A stretch of DNA of 64,000 nt from Steroidobacter agaridevorans (GTDB lineage Bacteria > Pseudomonadota > Gammaproteobacteria > Steroidobacterales > Steroidobacteraceae), in contig NZ_BLJO01000006.1 of assembly GCF_009932555.1 (NCBI RefSeq), forward strand, positions 405,648 through 469,647. Reading direction: 5' to 3'. Made by a program: the position numbers and the translations under genes. Below, in pieces: positions 1 through 9,590 of this stretch; position 1 is the stretch's first letter, and the number at the start of each line of letters is the position of its first letter. The notes beneath the pieces are model-generated. The model was not told the DNA's origin, did not search any database, and saw only the letters and a program-made list of their open reading frames with translations.

Positions 1-631
1 GACGATCGCGACTCAGCCGCGCGTAGTTGCCGAGAATGTCGCCGAAGCTCACGGAAGTATCGCGAGTCACATGCGACTCCGTGAGCACCCGATGCATGGT
101 CAGCATCAGCGCCAGCGCAATTCCCACCTGCACAACAAAGGTCGCGCGCCAACCGAGGTATGTGACGATCACGCCGCCCACTGCCGGCGCAAAGACGGGT
201 CCTAGTGCGACAATCATCGTCAGCGTAGTAAAGGCGCGCGCCGCTTCGTGAGGCTCACACCGATCGCGCACGATCGCCCGGCCGATGACCAACCCCGCAC
301 AGCCGCCCAGCGCCTGCACGACGCGCATCACTGTCAGCATCGTCATATTGGCGGCCAACGCACAGCCCAGCGCGCCGACCATATAAACGGCGAAGCCGAC
401 ATACAGCGGCGGCTTGCGGCCGAAGCGATCGCTGATCGGGCCGTAGAACAGCTGCCCGACGGCGATGCCGATGATGAAAGCCGCCATCGTGACTTCGACA
501 CCACGGGTAGCGAACTCCCGCTCGATGTCGGGAAAGCCGGGCAAATACATGTCGATCGAGACCGGCCCGATGGCGGTCATCGCAGCGACAAGGATCAGCC
601 AGCTGGGTAGGCGGCGCGACGATCGGGTCAC
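1..631 (-). CDS. Bcr/CflA-type MFS drug/metabolite exporter (partial)
   Basis: This is a proton-driven inner-membrane exporter of the Bcr/CflA branch of the major facilitator superfamily; the gene runs off the left window edge. I translated it from the minus strand. The N-terminus has SIDMYLPGFPDI, typical of Bcr/CflA, followed by the loop motif GPISDRFGRKPPL of MFS proteins and several hydrophobic helices. I placed the start at a GTG inside GTGA, which overlaps the stop codon of the formylglutathione hydrolase gene by 4 nt; no ATG lies in frame just upstream. The overlap suggests translational coupling in a formaldehyde detoxification operon, so it may export a related toxic compound. The substrate cannot be told from sequence. 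Confidence 0.85.
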   Translation of the reverse strand, partial: MTRSSRRLPSWLILVAAMTAIGPVSIDMYLPGFPDIEREFATRGVEVTMAAFIIGIAVGQLFYGPISDRFGRKPPLYVGFAVYMVGALGCALAANMTMLTVMRVVQALGGCAGLVIGRAIVRDRCEPHEAARAFTTLTMIVALGPVFAPAVGGVIVTYLGWRATFVVQVGIALALMLTMHRVLTESHVTRDTSVSFGDILGNYARLSRDR

Positions 632-1473
632 GAAGGAGTCAGTTGCCTCGCGTGATGCCGCAGATGATCTTCCATGAAGGTGGCGATGAAGTAATAGCCG
701 TGGTCGTAACCCGGATGCATACGAAATTGCAGCTCACTGCCCGATTCACGCACAGCGTCCGCAAAAATATCCGGCTTCAACTGCTCGGTAAGGAATTTGT
801 CGCGAGCGCCCTGATCGATGAAGATTGGCCGCGCATAACGCTGCGTGCGGATCAGCTCGCTGGCGTCATATTGCTTCCATTGACTCTGATCCGCGCCCAG
901 ATAGCCGCCGAACGCTTTCTGCCCCCACGGACACTGCATGGGCGCCGAAATCGGCGCGAACGCCGAGACCGAGAGATACCGATCGGGATTCCGCAAAGCG
1001 CACACGAGCGCGCCATGCCCTCCCATCGAGTGACCAAAGATTCCCTGCCGATCGGCACGTCCCGAGTCGAGCGATTGAACGATCTCCGGCAGCTCCTTCG
1101 TCACATAGCTGTACATGCGATAGTTCTGCGACCACGGCGCCTGAGTGGAGTCGACATAGAACCCCGCGCCGAGCCCGAAATCCCAACTGGCGTCGTCGCC
1201 AGGCTGCCGCGCCTTGCGCGGGCTGGTGTCCGGCGCAACCAGCATCAAACCCAACTCAGCGGCAACACGCTGCGCGCCCGCTTTCATCATGAATGTTTCT
1301 TCGGTGCAGGTCAGGCCGGCGAGGTAGTACAACACCGGCACTTTGCCCTGCGCCGCTTGCGGCGGCACGTACACGGAAAAGCGCATCTCCGTCCGACACT
1401 CGCGCGACTCGTGCGAATAGAAACGCGTCCAGCCGCCGAAACAGGCATGCTCCGAAATCAGATTGAGTGTCAT
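628..1473 (-). CDS. fghA: S-formylglutathione hydrolase
   Basis: This cytosolic serine hydrolase cleaves S-formylglutathione to formate and glutathione, the second step of glutathione-dependent formaldehyde detoxification. The protein has 281 residues, normal for the family. The nucleophile lies in GHSMGGHGAL (Ser149), with Asp225 in QGARDKF and His258 in GYDHGYYF completing the esterase D triad. LAGLTCTEETF near residue 52 is also characteristic. It lies 27 nt downstream of the S-(hydroxymethyl)glutathione dehydrogenase gene and its TGA overlaps the GTG start of the MFS gene, so the three form one operon. Confidence 0.96.
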   Translation of the reverse strand: MTLNLISEHACFGGWTRFYSHESRECRTEMRFSVYVPPQAAQGKVPVLYYLAGLTCTEETFMMKAGAQRVAAELGLMLVAPDTSPRKARQPGDDASWDFGLGAGFYVDSTQAPWSQNYRMYSYVTKELPEIVQSLDSGRADRQGIFGHSMGGHGALVCALRNPDRYLSVSAFAPISAPMQCPWGQKAFGGYLGADQSQWKQYDASELIRTQRYARPIFIDQGARDKFLTEQLKPDIFADAVRESGSELQFRMHPGYDHGYYFIATFMEDHLRHHARQLTPS

Positions 1474-1500
1474 GACCGCGCCCTCGAATTCAGGGTTGAA

Positions 1501-2610
1501 TCAATAGATCACCACCGAGCGGATCGATTCGCCCGAATGCATCAGATCGAACGCCTTGTTGATGTCGTCGAGCGGCATCCGATGCGTGATCAGCTCATCG
1601 ATCTTGATCTTGCCGTCCATATACCAGTCGACGATCTTCGGCACATCGGTGCGGCCGCGCGCGCCACCGAACGCCGTGCCTTTCCACACGCGTCCCGTGA
1701 CCAGCTGGAACGGCCGCGTCTTGATTTCCTGACCCGCGCCGGCCACGCCGATGATGATCGACTCGCCCCAGCCGCGATGACAGCACTCCAGCGCCTGGCG
1801 CATCAGATCGACATTGCCGACGCACTCGAAACTATAGTCCGCGCCGCCATCGGTGAGCGCTACGAGATAAGGCACCAGGTCGCCCTGCACTTGCTTCGGG
1901 TTGACGAAGTGAGTCATGCCGAACTGTTCGGCCAGCGCCTTGCGGGCCGGATTGATGTCCACACCGACGATCTTGTTCGCGCCGGCCAGACGCGCGCCTT
2001 GAATCACATTCAAGCCGATGCCGCCCAAGCCGAACACGACGACGTTCGCGCCCGGCTCGACCTTGGCCGTGTTGATGACGGCGCCGATGCCAGTCGTGAC
2101 GCCGCAGCCGATGTAGCAAACCTTGTCGAACGGCGCGTCCTCGCGGATCTTCGCGAGCGCGATCTCCGGCATCACGGTGAAATTGGAGAACGTCGAGCAG
2201 CCCATGTAGTGATGCACCCTGTCCTTGCCGATGGAAAAGCGGCTGGTGCCGTCCGGCATCACGCCCTTGCCCTGCGTGGCGCGAATCGCCGTGCACAGGT
2301 TCGTCTTTTGGGACAGGCACGACTTACATTGCCGACACTCCGGCGTGTACAGCGGAATGACATGATCGCCCTTCTTCAGCGTGGTCACGCCGCGGCCGAC
2401 GTCGACCACGACACCGGCGCCTTCGTGACCGAAGATGGCCGGGAACAAACCTTCCGGGTCGGCGCCCGAGCGCGTGAATTCGTCGGTATGACAGACGCCC
2501 GACGCCTTGATCTCCACCAGCACTTCGCCATCGCGCGGCCCGTCCAGGTCCAGGGTCATGACTTCAAGGGGCTTGCCAGCGGCAAGAGCGACGGCGGCGC
2601 GGGTTTTCAT
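1501..2610 (-). CDS. frmA: S-(hydroxymethyl)glutathione dehydrogenase / class III alcohol dehydrogenase
   Basis: This zinc-dependent enzyme oxidises the glutathione-formaldehyde adduct to S-formylglutathione using NAD(P), the first detoxification step. The 369 residues match the family length. The catalytic zinc ligands are visible as Cys40, His62 in GHEGAG, and Cys169 in IGCGVTTG. The structural zinc lobe is CRQCKSC plus a later Cys106. A Rossmann glycine motif ([12 protein letters not shown]) lies near residue 195. It is the first gene of the frmA-fghA-MFS operon. No FrmR-type repressor is adjacent, but a perfect inverted repeat lies 25-45 bp upstream. Confidence 0.97.
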   Translation of the reverse strand: MKTRAAVALAAGKPLEVMTLDLDGPRDGEVLVEIKASGVCHTDEFTRSGADPEGLFPAIFGHEGAGVVVDVGRGVTTLKKGDHVIPLYTPECRQCKSCLSQKTNLCTAIRATQGKGVMPDGTSRFSIGKDRVHHYMGCSTFSNFTVMPEIALAKIREDAPFDKVCYIGCGVTTGIGAVINTAKVEPGANVVVFGLGGIGLNVIQGARLAGANKIVGVDINPARKALAEQFGMTHFVNPKQVQGDLVPYLVALTDGGADYSFECVGNVDLMRQALECCHRGWGESIIIGVAGAGQEIKTRPFQLVTGRVWKGTAFGGARGRTDVPKIVDWYMDGKIKIDELITHRMPLDDINKAFDLMHSGESIRSVVIY

Positions 2611-2634
2611 GTTCGGATTGCTGGTGTTATTGAT

Positions 2635-2655
2635 GAAGGAGGATTGTCCTCCTTC
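2635..2655 (-). promoter_or_regulatory. Perfect 9-bp inverted repeat upstream of frmA
   Basis: The arms GAAGGAGGA and TCCTCCTTC are separated by TTG. The repeat lies between the PAP2 stop codon and the frmA start, both on the minus strand. It could be a weak terminator for the PAP2 gene, an operator, or an mRNA hairpin. No T-run follows it, which argues against a standard intrinsic terminator. Confidence 0.5.
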
Positions 2656-2676
2656 GCGCGAGGCCGCGCCACCCGC

Positions 2677-3480
2677 CTAGAAGCGCATCTGCACCCGAAG
2701 CACCGCGCCTTCATCGACCACCTGCAACGCCAGCGCCGAATTCGACTCGGCCAGGCCCATGAAGGCGTCGTTGACGAACGATGCGATGAAATTGCCGAGC
2801 GCCATGCTGAAGAGCGTGTCCGCCGGATAGTGCCACCCCGCTTCGATGCGAGCCCACGACGTGCCGATGGTCAGCGCATGCAATCCAACGTCGAGGGTAG
2901 TGCGCGTGGCGTCGGACATTTCTATCGACTGCAGATTGCGAGACGCGAGTCGTGTGTGTACGGCGGACGAGGAGCTGTGGCCGGAGGGAAAACTTTCGCC
3001 ATCGGCGCCGTTCGGCCGCTCGCGATCGAACTCTTCTTTCATCAAGTTGGTGATCTGTCCCGTCGCGCTCACCGCGGCCACGCCGACCAATGTTCCTTTG
3101 AGCTTGTTGAACAGCCACTCGCCGGCCTCGTCGCCGCCCGGCGTCGCGAGAATGGTGGCGTAGTGAGCGACGCTGGAAGCGGAGCGCAGGTCATCGCTCC
3201 ATTGCTCGGCGCTGCTCTGTGAGCCGAACACCGGCGTGTGCTCACGCGCCCAATCGGAGGTGCGTCGGTCGAAGTCGTCGATTTGAAAAGCAGCGGCGCC
3301 GAGCAGCGGACCCCAGGTCCAGGGGTCCTTGGCCGCATTAACGGCAGATTCGCGGACGCGATCCCAGCCAGGCGTCAGCGTCGCCTCTTCTCCCCAACCC
3401 TTGCCGTCCGGCAACGTGCCGCAGGCGGACAACAGCAGTGCACACAAGATGATCGCAGAGCGTGATGGCATGACCGTCAC
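2677..3480 (-). CDS. PAP2-family phosphatase lipoprotein
   Basis: This is a predicted lipid- or phosphate-ester phosphatase exported as a lipoprotein. A signal peptide ends in the lipobox LLSAC (Cys20 from the first Met; the Met at residue 4 is an equally good start). The PAP2 motifs are present in order: KEEFDRERP at 148-156, PSGH at 165-168 and RIEAGWHYPAD at 211-221, which supplies the Arg, His and Asp of the third motif. There are few membrane helices, so it resembles soluble periplasmic class A-type PAP2 enzymes rather than the six-helix lipid phosphatases. It is 66 nt upstream of frmA; a functional link is not evident. Confidence 0.88.
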   Translation of the reverse strand: MTVMPSRSAIILCALLLSACGTLPDGKGWGEEATLTPGWDRVRESAVNAAKDPWTWGPLLGAAAFQIDDFDRRTSDWAREHTPVFGSQSSAEQWSDDLRSASSVAHYATILATPGGDEAGEWLFNKLKGTLVGVAAVSATGQITNLMKEEFDRERPNGADGESFPSGHSSSSAVHTRLASRNLQSIEMSDATRTTLDVGLHALTIGTSWARIEAGWHYPADTLFSMALGNFIASFVNDAFMGLAESNSALALQVVDEGAVLRVQMRF

Positions 3481-3498
3481 TCATCTGGATCCCTGCCG

Positions 3499-4710
3499 CT
3501 ACTCGTGTCGCAAAGCCTCGATGGGGTCGAGCTGCGCGGCGCGCCGTGCAGGGAAATAACCGAAGATGATGCCGACCGCCGCCGAGAAGCCGAAGGACAG
3601 CATCACGATGCCCATGTTGAGCACGAACGGCACATTGAACGCGTTGGTGGCGAGCGCACCGGCCGTCAATCCCAACGCGATTCCAATGATGCCGCCGAAC
3701 GCGGCTAGCGTGACCGCTTCGATCAGGAATTGCAGTAGTACATCTCGCGCCATGGCGCCCACCGCCAGGCGTGTACCGATTTCACGCGTTCGCTCGGTGA
3801 CGGACACGAGCATGATGTTCATGATGCCCACGCCGCCGACCAGCAAGCTGACCGCCGCGACGGCTGCCAGCAAGGTTGTGAGCACGCGTGTCGTCTGAGT
3901 CATCGCGCTGCTGATCTCCTTGAGATCGCGCACGTTGAAGTCGGGATCGGCGCCCGGGCGGATCTTGCGCCGCTCGCGCATCAGCGATTCGATGTCGGCC
4001 TGTACTTTCTCGGTCGACACGCCATCGCGCGCCGACACCATGATGGAGCTCACGTCGGAGTTGCCGACGATCCGTCGCTGCATGGTCCTGATCGGCACGA
4101 CCACCAGGTCGTCCTGATCCTGACCGAAACCCGACTGGCCCTTCGAGGACAAAGTGCCGATGACCTGGCACGACAGCTTGCCCAGGCGAATGCTCGTGCC
4201 GATCGGATCTTCCGCGCCGAACAGCTCGCGCTGAACCGTGGCGCCGAGAATGCACACTGCCGCGCCGGCGCGCAGCTCGGACTCGGAAAAGTTACGACCG
4301 TTGGCGAGCGGCCAGTCGCGCACCGAGATGTATTGATCGTCGGTGCCCTGTACCTGAGTGGCCCAGTTGGAATTTCCGTAGATGGCCTGAGCGCCGTTGC
4401 CTATGGTCGGCGCCGCCGTGCGGACGCCGGTAATTTCGTTCTTGATGGCTTCGACGTCGTCCATGGAAAACGGCGGAGCGGCCTGACGCGAACCGCCGCC
4501 GCCACCGAATCCCTGGCCGCGAAAGACCTGCAGCAGATTCGAGCCGAGCTTTTGAATGTCCGCCTGGACCTGCGCGGTCGCGCCTTCACCGATGGTGACC
4601 ATGGTGATGACCGCACCGACGCCGATGACGATGCCGAGAATAGTCAGCGTCGAACGCAGTACGTTCCGACGGATCTCTCGCAACGCGAGGATGATGGCGT
4701 TACCGAACAT
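3499..4710 (-). CDS. MacB-type ABC transporter permease
   Basis: This is an inner-membrane permease of the MacB/FtsX family. The N-terminal helix at about 20-44 (LTILGIVIGVGAVITMVTIG) is followed by a periplasmic MacB core domain to about residue 260, and then three helices of an FtsX domain (SLLVGGVGIMNIMLVSV and later). The end LDPIEALRHE is typical. The 403 residues fit a permease with a separately encoded ATPase. It overlaps the preceding ATPase gene by 1 nt and belongs to a four-gene efflux operon with the adaptor and outer-membrane channel genes. The substrate is unknown; macrolides, peptides or siderophores are usual for the family. Confidence 0.93.
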   Translation of the reverse strand: MFGNAIILALREIRRNVLRSTLTILGIVIGVGAVITMVTIGEGATAQVQADIQKLGSNLLQVFRGQGFGGGGGSRQAAPPFSMDDVEAIKNEITGVRTAAPTIGNGAQAIYGNSNWATQVQGTDDQYISVRDWPLANGRNFSESELRAGAAVCILGATVQRELFGAEDPIGTSIRLGKLSCQVIGTLSSKGQSGFGQDQDDLVVVPIRTMQRRIVGNSDVSSIMVSARDGVSTEKVQADIESLMRERRKIRPGADPDFNVRDLKEISSAMTQTTRVLTTLLAAVAAVSLLVGGVGIMNIMLVSVTERTREIGTRLAVGAMARDVLLQFLIEAVTLAAFGGIIGIALGLTAGALATNAFNVPFVLNMGIVMLSFGFSAAVGIIFGYFPARRAAQLDPIEALRHE

Positions 4711-5435
4711 CAGTGTTCCCGCACCGGCTCATTGGCCTGATCGCTTTCGATGTGGCCGTCGCGGAAGCGCACGATGCGACGGGTCCAGCCAGCGATGTCG
4801 GGCTCGTGCGTGACCATCGCGATGGTGATGCCGCGCTGCTCGTTCAAGCTGGTGAGCAGCTTCATGATCTCGACACTGGTGGCCGTATCGAGATTGCCGG
4901 TCGGCTCGTCGGCGAACAGCACTTGCGGCTGAGTCACGATGGCGCGCGCAATCGCGACGCGCTGCTGCTGACCGCCGGACAGCTGACTGGGGACGTGAGT
5001 CTCACGGCCGCCGAGTCCGACTTCCTGCAATGCCTTGTGTGCCAGCGCACGGCGCTCTTCTTTGGGAACGTGCCGATACACCAGCGGCAGCTCGACGTTT
5101 TCCAGCGCCGTCGTGCGACTCAACAGATTGAAGCCCTGGAACACGAAGCCGAGATAATTCCGGCGCAACAACGCACGTTGATCGGCATTCATGTTGCCGA
5201 CCGGCACGCCGAGAAATTTATAAGCCCCACCGCTCGGCGTATCGAGGCAGCCGAGAATGTTCATGCACGTCGATTTGCCGGAGCCGCTGGGCCCCATCAC
5301 CGCGACGAACTCACCCGCGTTGATGCGCAGATCGATGCCACGCAGCGCGCGCACCTCGCCTTCGCCGTGACCATAGATCTTGGTCACCTGCGACAGATCG
5401 ATGATAGGCGTCGGACCGGAAGGCATGCCGGTCAC
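4710..5435 (-). CDS. MacB/LolD-type ABC transporter ATP-binding protein
   Basis: This cytoplasmic ATPase powers the adjacent MacB-type permease. Walker A is GPSGSGKST (48-56), the signature LSGGQQQRVAIARAI starts at 152, and Walker B is VLFADEPTGNLD (172-183). The 241 residues match the LolD/MacB ATPase group. It overlaps the adaptor gene by 4 nt (ATGA) and touches the permease start, so the three genes are translationally coupled. In E. coli MacB, ATPase and permease are one polypeptide; here they are split. Confidence 0.95.
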   Translation of the reverse strand: MTGMPSGPTPIIDLSQVTKIYGHGEGEVRALRGIDLRINAGEFVAVMGPSGSGKSTCMNILGCLDTPSGGAYKFLGVPVGNMNADQRALLRRNYLGFVFQGFNLLSRTTALENVELPLVYRHVPKEERRALAHKALQEVGLGGRETHVPSQLSGGQQQRVAIARAIVTQPQVLFADEPTGNLDTATSVEIMKLLTSLNEQRGITIAMVTHEPDIAGWTRRIVRFRDGHIESDQANEPVREH

Positions 5436-6874
5436 GGCGCAGACGTCCCAGAGTCCGTAATGACCTTCGTGCCCGGCTCGAGCTTGCGCTCGAACGCCTT
5501 TTGCATTTCTTCCGGCGTCATGCCCGGAGGCGCATTGCCATTGCCGCCGCCCATGCGGACGGCGCCGCCTTCGGGAGCATTGGGCGGCCGCTCGAACGGC
5601 AGCACTTGAGTCATGCGGCCATCGGTTGCCCCCGCGCGGAACATCACCAACGCCGGCTTGCCCTCTTCGAGAATGTAGGCACGGCCCATGCGGCGGCCGG
5701 TGCCCTTCTGCTGTTGTCGGGGACCGCCGAATCGCATTCTCGGCATGATCGCCGACAACGGGCCGCCGCCTCGCGCGGCGTCGGCCGGCTCGGCGGTTTC
5801 CGGAGAGAAGCGCAGCGCCGCGTTGGGCACCAGCACGGCGTCTTCGATATTCGTTGTCACGATCTCAGCGGTTGCGGTCATGCCCGGACGCAGCAGCAAC
5901 TCGGGATTGTCCACTTCGAGCACGGTTTCGTAAGTCACAACGCCGGTCGAGGTCGCGCTCGCCTGGCTGGAGCTGCTCGAAGACGTCGACGCCTTGGTGT
6001 TGCTCGACGCAAAGTGAACCTGCGTGATGTGCGCCGAGAAGCGCCGGTTCGGATAGGCATCGACCGTGAACGAGGCTTCCTGGCCGACTTCGACCGAGCC
6101 CACGTCGGCTTCGTCCACCGACACGTGCAGCTCCATCTTCTTCAGGTCTTCCGCCATGATGAACAGCACCGGCGCTTGCAACGAAGCGGCGACGGTCTGA
6201 CCCGGCTCGACCGAGCGGACCAGAATCACTCCATTGATAGGAGAGCGGAGCTCGGTCTTGCCGAGATCGGTGCGCACGGCTTCCAGACTTGCACGCGACT
6301 GAGCGACTGCCGCTCTCGCAGCGGCGAGCTCGCCATCGGCACGCGCGACAGCAGCTTCCGCGACATCCATATCCTGCTGCGAAGGCAGCTTGTTGCCGCT
6401 CAACTCACGCACCTTCTGCAAGCGCGCGATGTTCGCTCGAGCTTCTTTGGCGCTGGCATCCGCCTGCAACACGCGCGCTTCGGCCGAAGCAAGCGAGCTT
6501 TCCTGCTGGAGCACCTGCGCTTTCAAACGAGTCGTGTCGAGCGACGCGAGCACCTGGCCCGCTTTGACCTCGTCGTTCACGTCGACATTCACTTTGGCGA
6601 CCGTGCCGGACAGCTCGCTGCCGATCTCGACCTGATTTCTCGGCTCGAGGTTGCCCGTGGCCGTGACAGTGACGGTCAGATCGCCTTTGACCACGTCCTG
6701 CGTGGTGTAGGTGACCGCCTTGCTGTCGCCACGCCCGAATGTGAAATAGGCAGCCGCGAGGATTACCAGCGCGATCGCTGCCCACTTGAGGTAGCGCTGC
6801 CACGCCGGCGCAGCGTCGAGCCCTTCTCGCAACGTGCGCGAGAGATCGGTGGAGTTGGTGGTTTCAGTATCCAT
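5432..6874 (-). CDS. Efflux periplasmic adaptor (HlyD/MacA family)
   Basis: This membrane fusion protein would connect the MacB-type pump to the outer-membrane channel. A single N-terminal helix at about 28-46 anchors it. It is followed by a lipoyl half-motif (VTVTATGNLEPRNQVEIGSELSGTV), a long alpha-helical hairpin rich in Ala, Gln and Arg (about 105-205), the second lipoyl half (LRSPINGVILVRSVEPGQTV) and a beta-barrel domain. The length of 480 is above average because of a Gly/Pro-rich C-terminal tail and a Ser-rich insert near residue 295. The gene order channel-adaptor-ATPase-permease is classic for tripartite MacAB-TolC pumps. Confidence 0.94.
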   Translation of the reverse strand: MDTETTNSTDLSRTLREGLDAAPAWQRYLKWAAIALVILAAAYFTFGRGDSKAVTYTTQDVVKGDLTVTVTATGNLEPRNQVEIGSELSGTVAKVNVDVNDEVKAGQVLASLDTTRLKAQVLQQESSLASAEARVLQADASAKEARANIARLQKVRELSGNKLPSQQDMDVAEAAVARADGELAAARAAVAQSRASLEAVRTDLGKTELRSPINGVILVRSVEPGQTVAASLQAPVLFIMAEDLKKMELHVSVDEADVGSVEVGQEASFTVDAYPNRRFSAHITQVHFASSNTKASTSSSSSSQASATSTGVVTYETVLEVDNPELLLRPGMTATAEIVTTNIEDAVLVPNAALRFSPETAEPADAARGGGPLSAIMPRMRFGGPRQQQKGTGRRMGRAYILEEGKPALVMFRAGATDGRMTQVLPFERPPNAPEGGAVRMGGGNGNAPPGMTPEEMQKAFERKLEPGTKVITDSGTSAP

Positions 6875-6917
6875 GCGGGCCTTGCAACTGCGCTGGGGCT
6901 ATAGATGAGATGCGGGA

Positions 6918-8414
6918 TCAACTGCCAGTGGTCGCAGCCGGGAACACCGACCAGCCACCGCCGAGCGCCTTGTACAAACGAATCAAATTGGATGTCATCT
7001 CGCCGTCGCTGACTGCGAGCGAATCTTCGAGCGAAATCAGCTGCCGGTCGGCGGTGAGCACGGTCTGGAAATCGACCAGACCGGAGTTGTATTGAACCAG
7101 CGCCAGTTCTGCCGCGCGCCGCGCGCTTCCGACCGCCTCGATCAGCGCTGCATGACGCCGTTGCTCGCTGGTCCAGGCATCCAACGCGTTCTCCGTTTCT
7201 TCATACGCGGCGAGTACGACAGACTCGTACGAGGCCAGCGCTTGATCGACCAGCGCATTCTGAACTCTGATGTTCTGACGAAGCGCTCCGCCGTTGAAGA
7301 TCGGCAAGCTCAAGGTCAACCCGCTGCGCTCGACCTTGGAGCCGTCGAGCAGATCGCTGGCCGTCAACGATTGCCAGGAGATGGAGCCATTCAGCGACAG
7401 GCTCGGATACAGCGCCGCCGTCGCGACGCCGACCTGCGCCGTCTGCGCCGCCAGTTGGCGTTCGGCACTGCGAATGTCCGGGCGACGTCGCAATACATCG
7501 GCAGGCACACCCGCGACGATATCGACCGGCGCAATCGGAATGGGTTTGCGCTGTTGAAGCACGGCTTCCAGCGCGCCCGGGGTCTGGCCCGTGAGCACGG
7601 CCAGCCGGTTCATGTTCTGGACCAGGCTCGATTCCAGTAACGGAATCTGCGAGCGCGTCTGTTGGTAGCTGGTATTCGCCGACTCGACATCGAGCACCGT
7701 CGTCAGACCGGCATCGGCCCGCCAGCGAGTGATGTCGAGCGCCTCGCGCTGTGATTCGAGATTGCGCTCGGCGAAATCGAGCCGCGATTGCGCGGTCCGC
7801 ACTCCAACGTAGCTCAACGCCACATCGCCGAGCAGAACGACCAGGACGTCCCGCAACTCAGCTTCCGTCGCGGCCAGCTGCGCAGTGGCCGCTTCGTACG
7901 AGCGCCGCTGACCGCCGAAAAGATCCAATTCCCAACTTGCTGACAGACCGGTGCTATAGCTCTCGCCCACCGTGCTGACCGCCTCGCCGCGCTCGTTGAA
8001 GTTCGACTCGGACTCGGTGCGGCTGGCCCCGGTCGACGCGCCGATGTTCGGCCAGAAACCTGAAGCAGCGATGGCGCGTTGAGCACGAGCCTGAACGACG
8101 CGGGCGTAAGCCTGCTTCACCGACTTATTCTCGGCGAGCGCCCGTTCGATGAATTCATTCAATTGCGGGTCGTTGAGCGTGGTCCACCAGGCGGCGAGCG
8201 ATGGCGCGTCGGGAGATTCCACGCGCACGCCGGTCGTCGGCAACTCGTGCCACTCGTCCGGCGTGGCTGTCTGAGGCGGGCGATAGTCCGGCCCCACGGC
8301 ACAGCCGGTCAGCGCCAGGGCAACAGCGCCGGCCACGACCGAGCGGAACGCGCCGACGCGGGATGCCGTTTTCGACGGCGACGGCAAGTGCAGGTGTGAG
8401 AGCGTTCTGGGCAT
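6918..8414 (-). CDS. NodT-family efflux outer-membrane lipoprotein
   Basis: This is the outer-membrane factor of the tripartite efflux system. With the start at 8414 the protein has 498 residues and begins with a signal peptide ending in LALTGC (lipid-modified Cys38), then AVGPDYRPPQ, the hallmark of NodT/OprM-type channels. Two internal repeats of long helices follow (RAQRAIAASGFWPNIGAS and ADVLRRRPDIRSAERQL), as in the OEP family. An in-frame Met lies 13 codons further upstream (8453), but the extension adds nothing to the signal peptide. It is the first gene of the operon, 43 nt before the adaptor. Confidence 0.93.
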   Translation of the reverse strand: MPRTLSHLHLPSPSKTASRVGAFRSVVAGAVALALTGCAVGPDYRPPQTATPDEWHELPTTGVRVESPDAPSLAAWWTTLNDPQLNEFIERALAENKSVKQAYARVVQARAQRAIAASGFWPNIGASTGASRTESESNFNERGEAVSTVGESYSTGLSASWELDLFGGQRRSYEAATAQLAATEAELRDVLVVLLGDVALSYVGVRTAQSRLDFAERNLESQREALDITRWRADAGLTTVLDVESANTSYQQTRSQIPLLESSLVQNMNRLAVLTGQTPGALEAVLQQRKPIPIAPVDIVAGVPADVLRRRPDIRSAERQLAAQTAQVGVATAALYPSLSLNGSISWQSLTASDLLDGSKVERSGLTLSLPIFNGGALRQNIRVQNALVDQALASYESVVLAAYEETENALDAWTSEQRRHAALIEAVGSARRAAELALVQYNSGLVDFQTVLTADRQLISLEDSLAVSDGEMTSNLIRLYKALGGGWSVFPAATTGS

Positions 8415-8685
8415 GCTGACGGCTTCAATCGTGATGGCCAGCCCTCGACACACATGGCCGGCCAGGAGCTGGCCTGCTGTTAGTTGCCGCGCCAGGATGC
8501 AAGTTCAGCACGGGGGCAGGCCAAGTAGTGTTAAACAATTGTAAGCATATGTATCTGAAAAGGCCGCGATTTTAGCTTCACGAAGCTGACGGCGCGCTGA
8601 CCGGTGACCTGCTTATAACCAGACGTGAGCGGCGCCGTACCAGTTGCGATATGCAGGCATAAGGGTGTTAACGCACAATTCTTCG

Positions 8686-9588
8686 ATGACCAGACTGACC
8701 CATTTACAAAGACTCGAAGCCGAGTCGATCCACATCCTCCGCGAGGTGGTAGCCGAGTGCGAGCGGCCGGTAATGCTGTACTCCATCGGCAAAGACAGCG
8801 CGGTGATGCTGCACCTGGCGATGAAGGCGTTCTATCCGGCCAAGCCGCCGTTTCCGCTGCTCCACGTCGACACCACGTGGAAATTCCGCGACATGATCGC
8901 GTTCCGCGACAAGATGGCCCAGGAGCTCGGTCTGCAGCTGCTGGTGCACATCAATCAGGACGGCCTCGATCGCGGCATCGGCCCGTTCACGCACGGCTCG
9001 GCCGTGCACACCGACGTGATGAAGACCCAGGGCCTGAAGCAGGCGCTGGATAAATACGGCTTCGACGCGGCCTTCGGCGGCGCCCGTCGCGACGAGGAGA
9101 AGTCGCGCGCCAAGGAGCGAGTGTTCTCGTTCCGCTCCGCGCAGCATCGCTGGGACCCGAAGCGTCAGCGCCCCGAGTTGTGGAGCCAATACAACGCCCG
9201 CAAGAACAAGGGCGAGAGCCTGCGCGTGTTCCCGCTCTCCAACTGGACCGAGCTGGACATCTGGCAGTACATCTATCTGGAAAACATTCCCATCGTGCCG
9301 CTGTATTTCGCCGCCATGCGCCCGGTGGTCCGGCGCGACGGCACGCTGATCATGGTCGATGACGACCGCATGCCGCTCAAGCCCGGCGAACGGCCGGAAA
9401 TGAGGTCGGTGCGTTTCCGCACGCTCGGCTGCTACCCGCTGACCGGCGCCATCGAGAGCGAGGCCGCGACCTTGCCCGCGATCATCCAGGAAATGCTGTT
9501 GACGACCAGCTCCGAGCGACAGGGCCGCGTGATCGATCACGACAGCGCCGCGTCGATGGAGAAGAAGAAGCAGGAAGGTTACTTTTAA
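8686..9588 (+). CDS. cysD: Sulfate adenylyltransferase subunit 2
   Basis: This is the catalytic small subunit of ATP sulfurylase, which makes adenosine 5'-phosphosulfate from ATP and sulfate. The start at 8686 gives 300 residues beginning [21 protein letters not shown], as in other CysD proteins; a Met 14 codons upstream extends it without conservation. The PP-loop SIGKDS is at 33-38. Later segments such as [21 protein letters not shown] and [12 protein letters not shown] are typical. It is followed after 2 nt by the CysN-CysC gene, its GTPase partner. Confidence 0.97.
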   Translation: MTRLTHLQRLEAESIHILREVVAECERPVMLYSIGKDSAVMLHLAMKAFYPAKPPFPLLHVDTTWKFRDMIAFRDKMAQELGLQLLVHINQDGLDRGIGPFTHGSAVHTDVMKTQGLKQALDKYGFDAAFGGARRDEEKSRAKERVFSFRSAQHRWDPKRQRPELWSQYNARKNKGESLRVFPLSNWTELDIWQYIYLENIPIVPLYFAAMRPVVRRDGTLIMVDDDRMPLKPGERPEMRSVRFRTLGCYPLTGAIESEAATLPAIIQEMLLTTSSERQGRVIDHDSAASMEKKKQEGYF

Positions 9589-9590
9589 TC

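Noticed and set aside
643-3222. 859-codon plus-strand reading frame
   Set aside because: It runs antisense to fghA, frmA and the PAP2 gene, is rich in Arg, His and Ala and has no recognisable domain; it is a GC-rich shadow.
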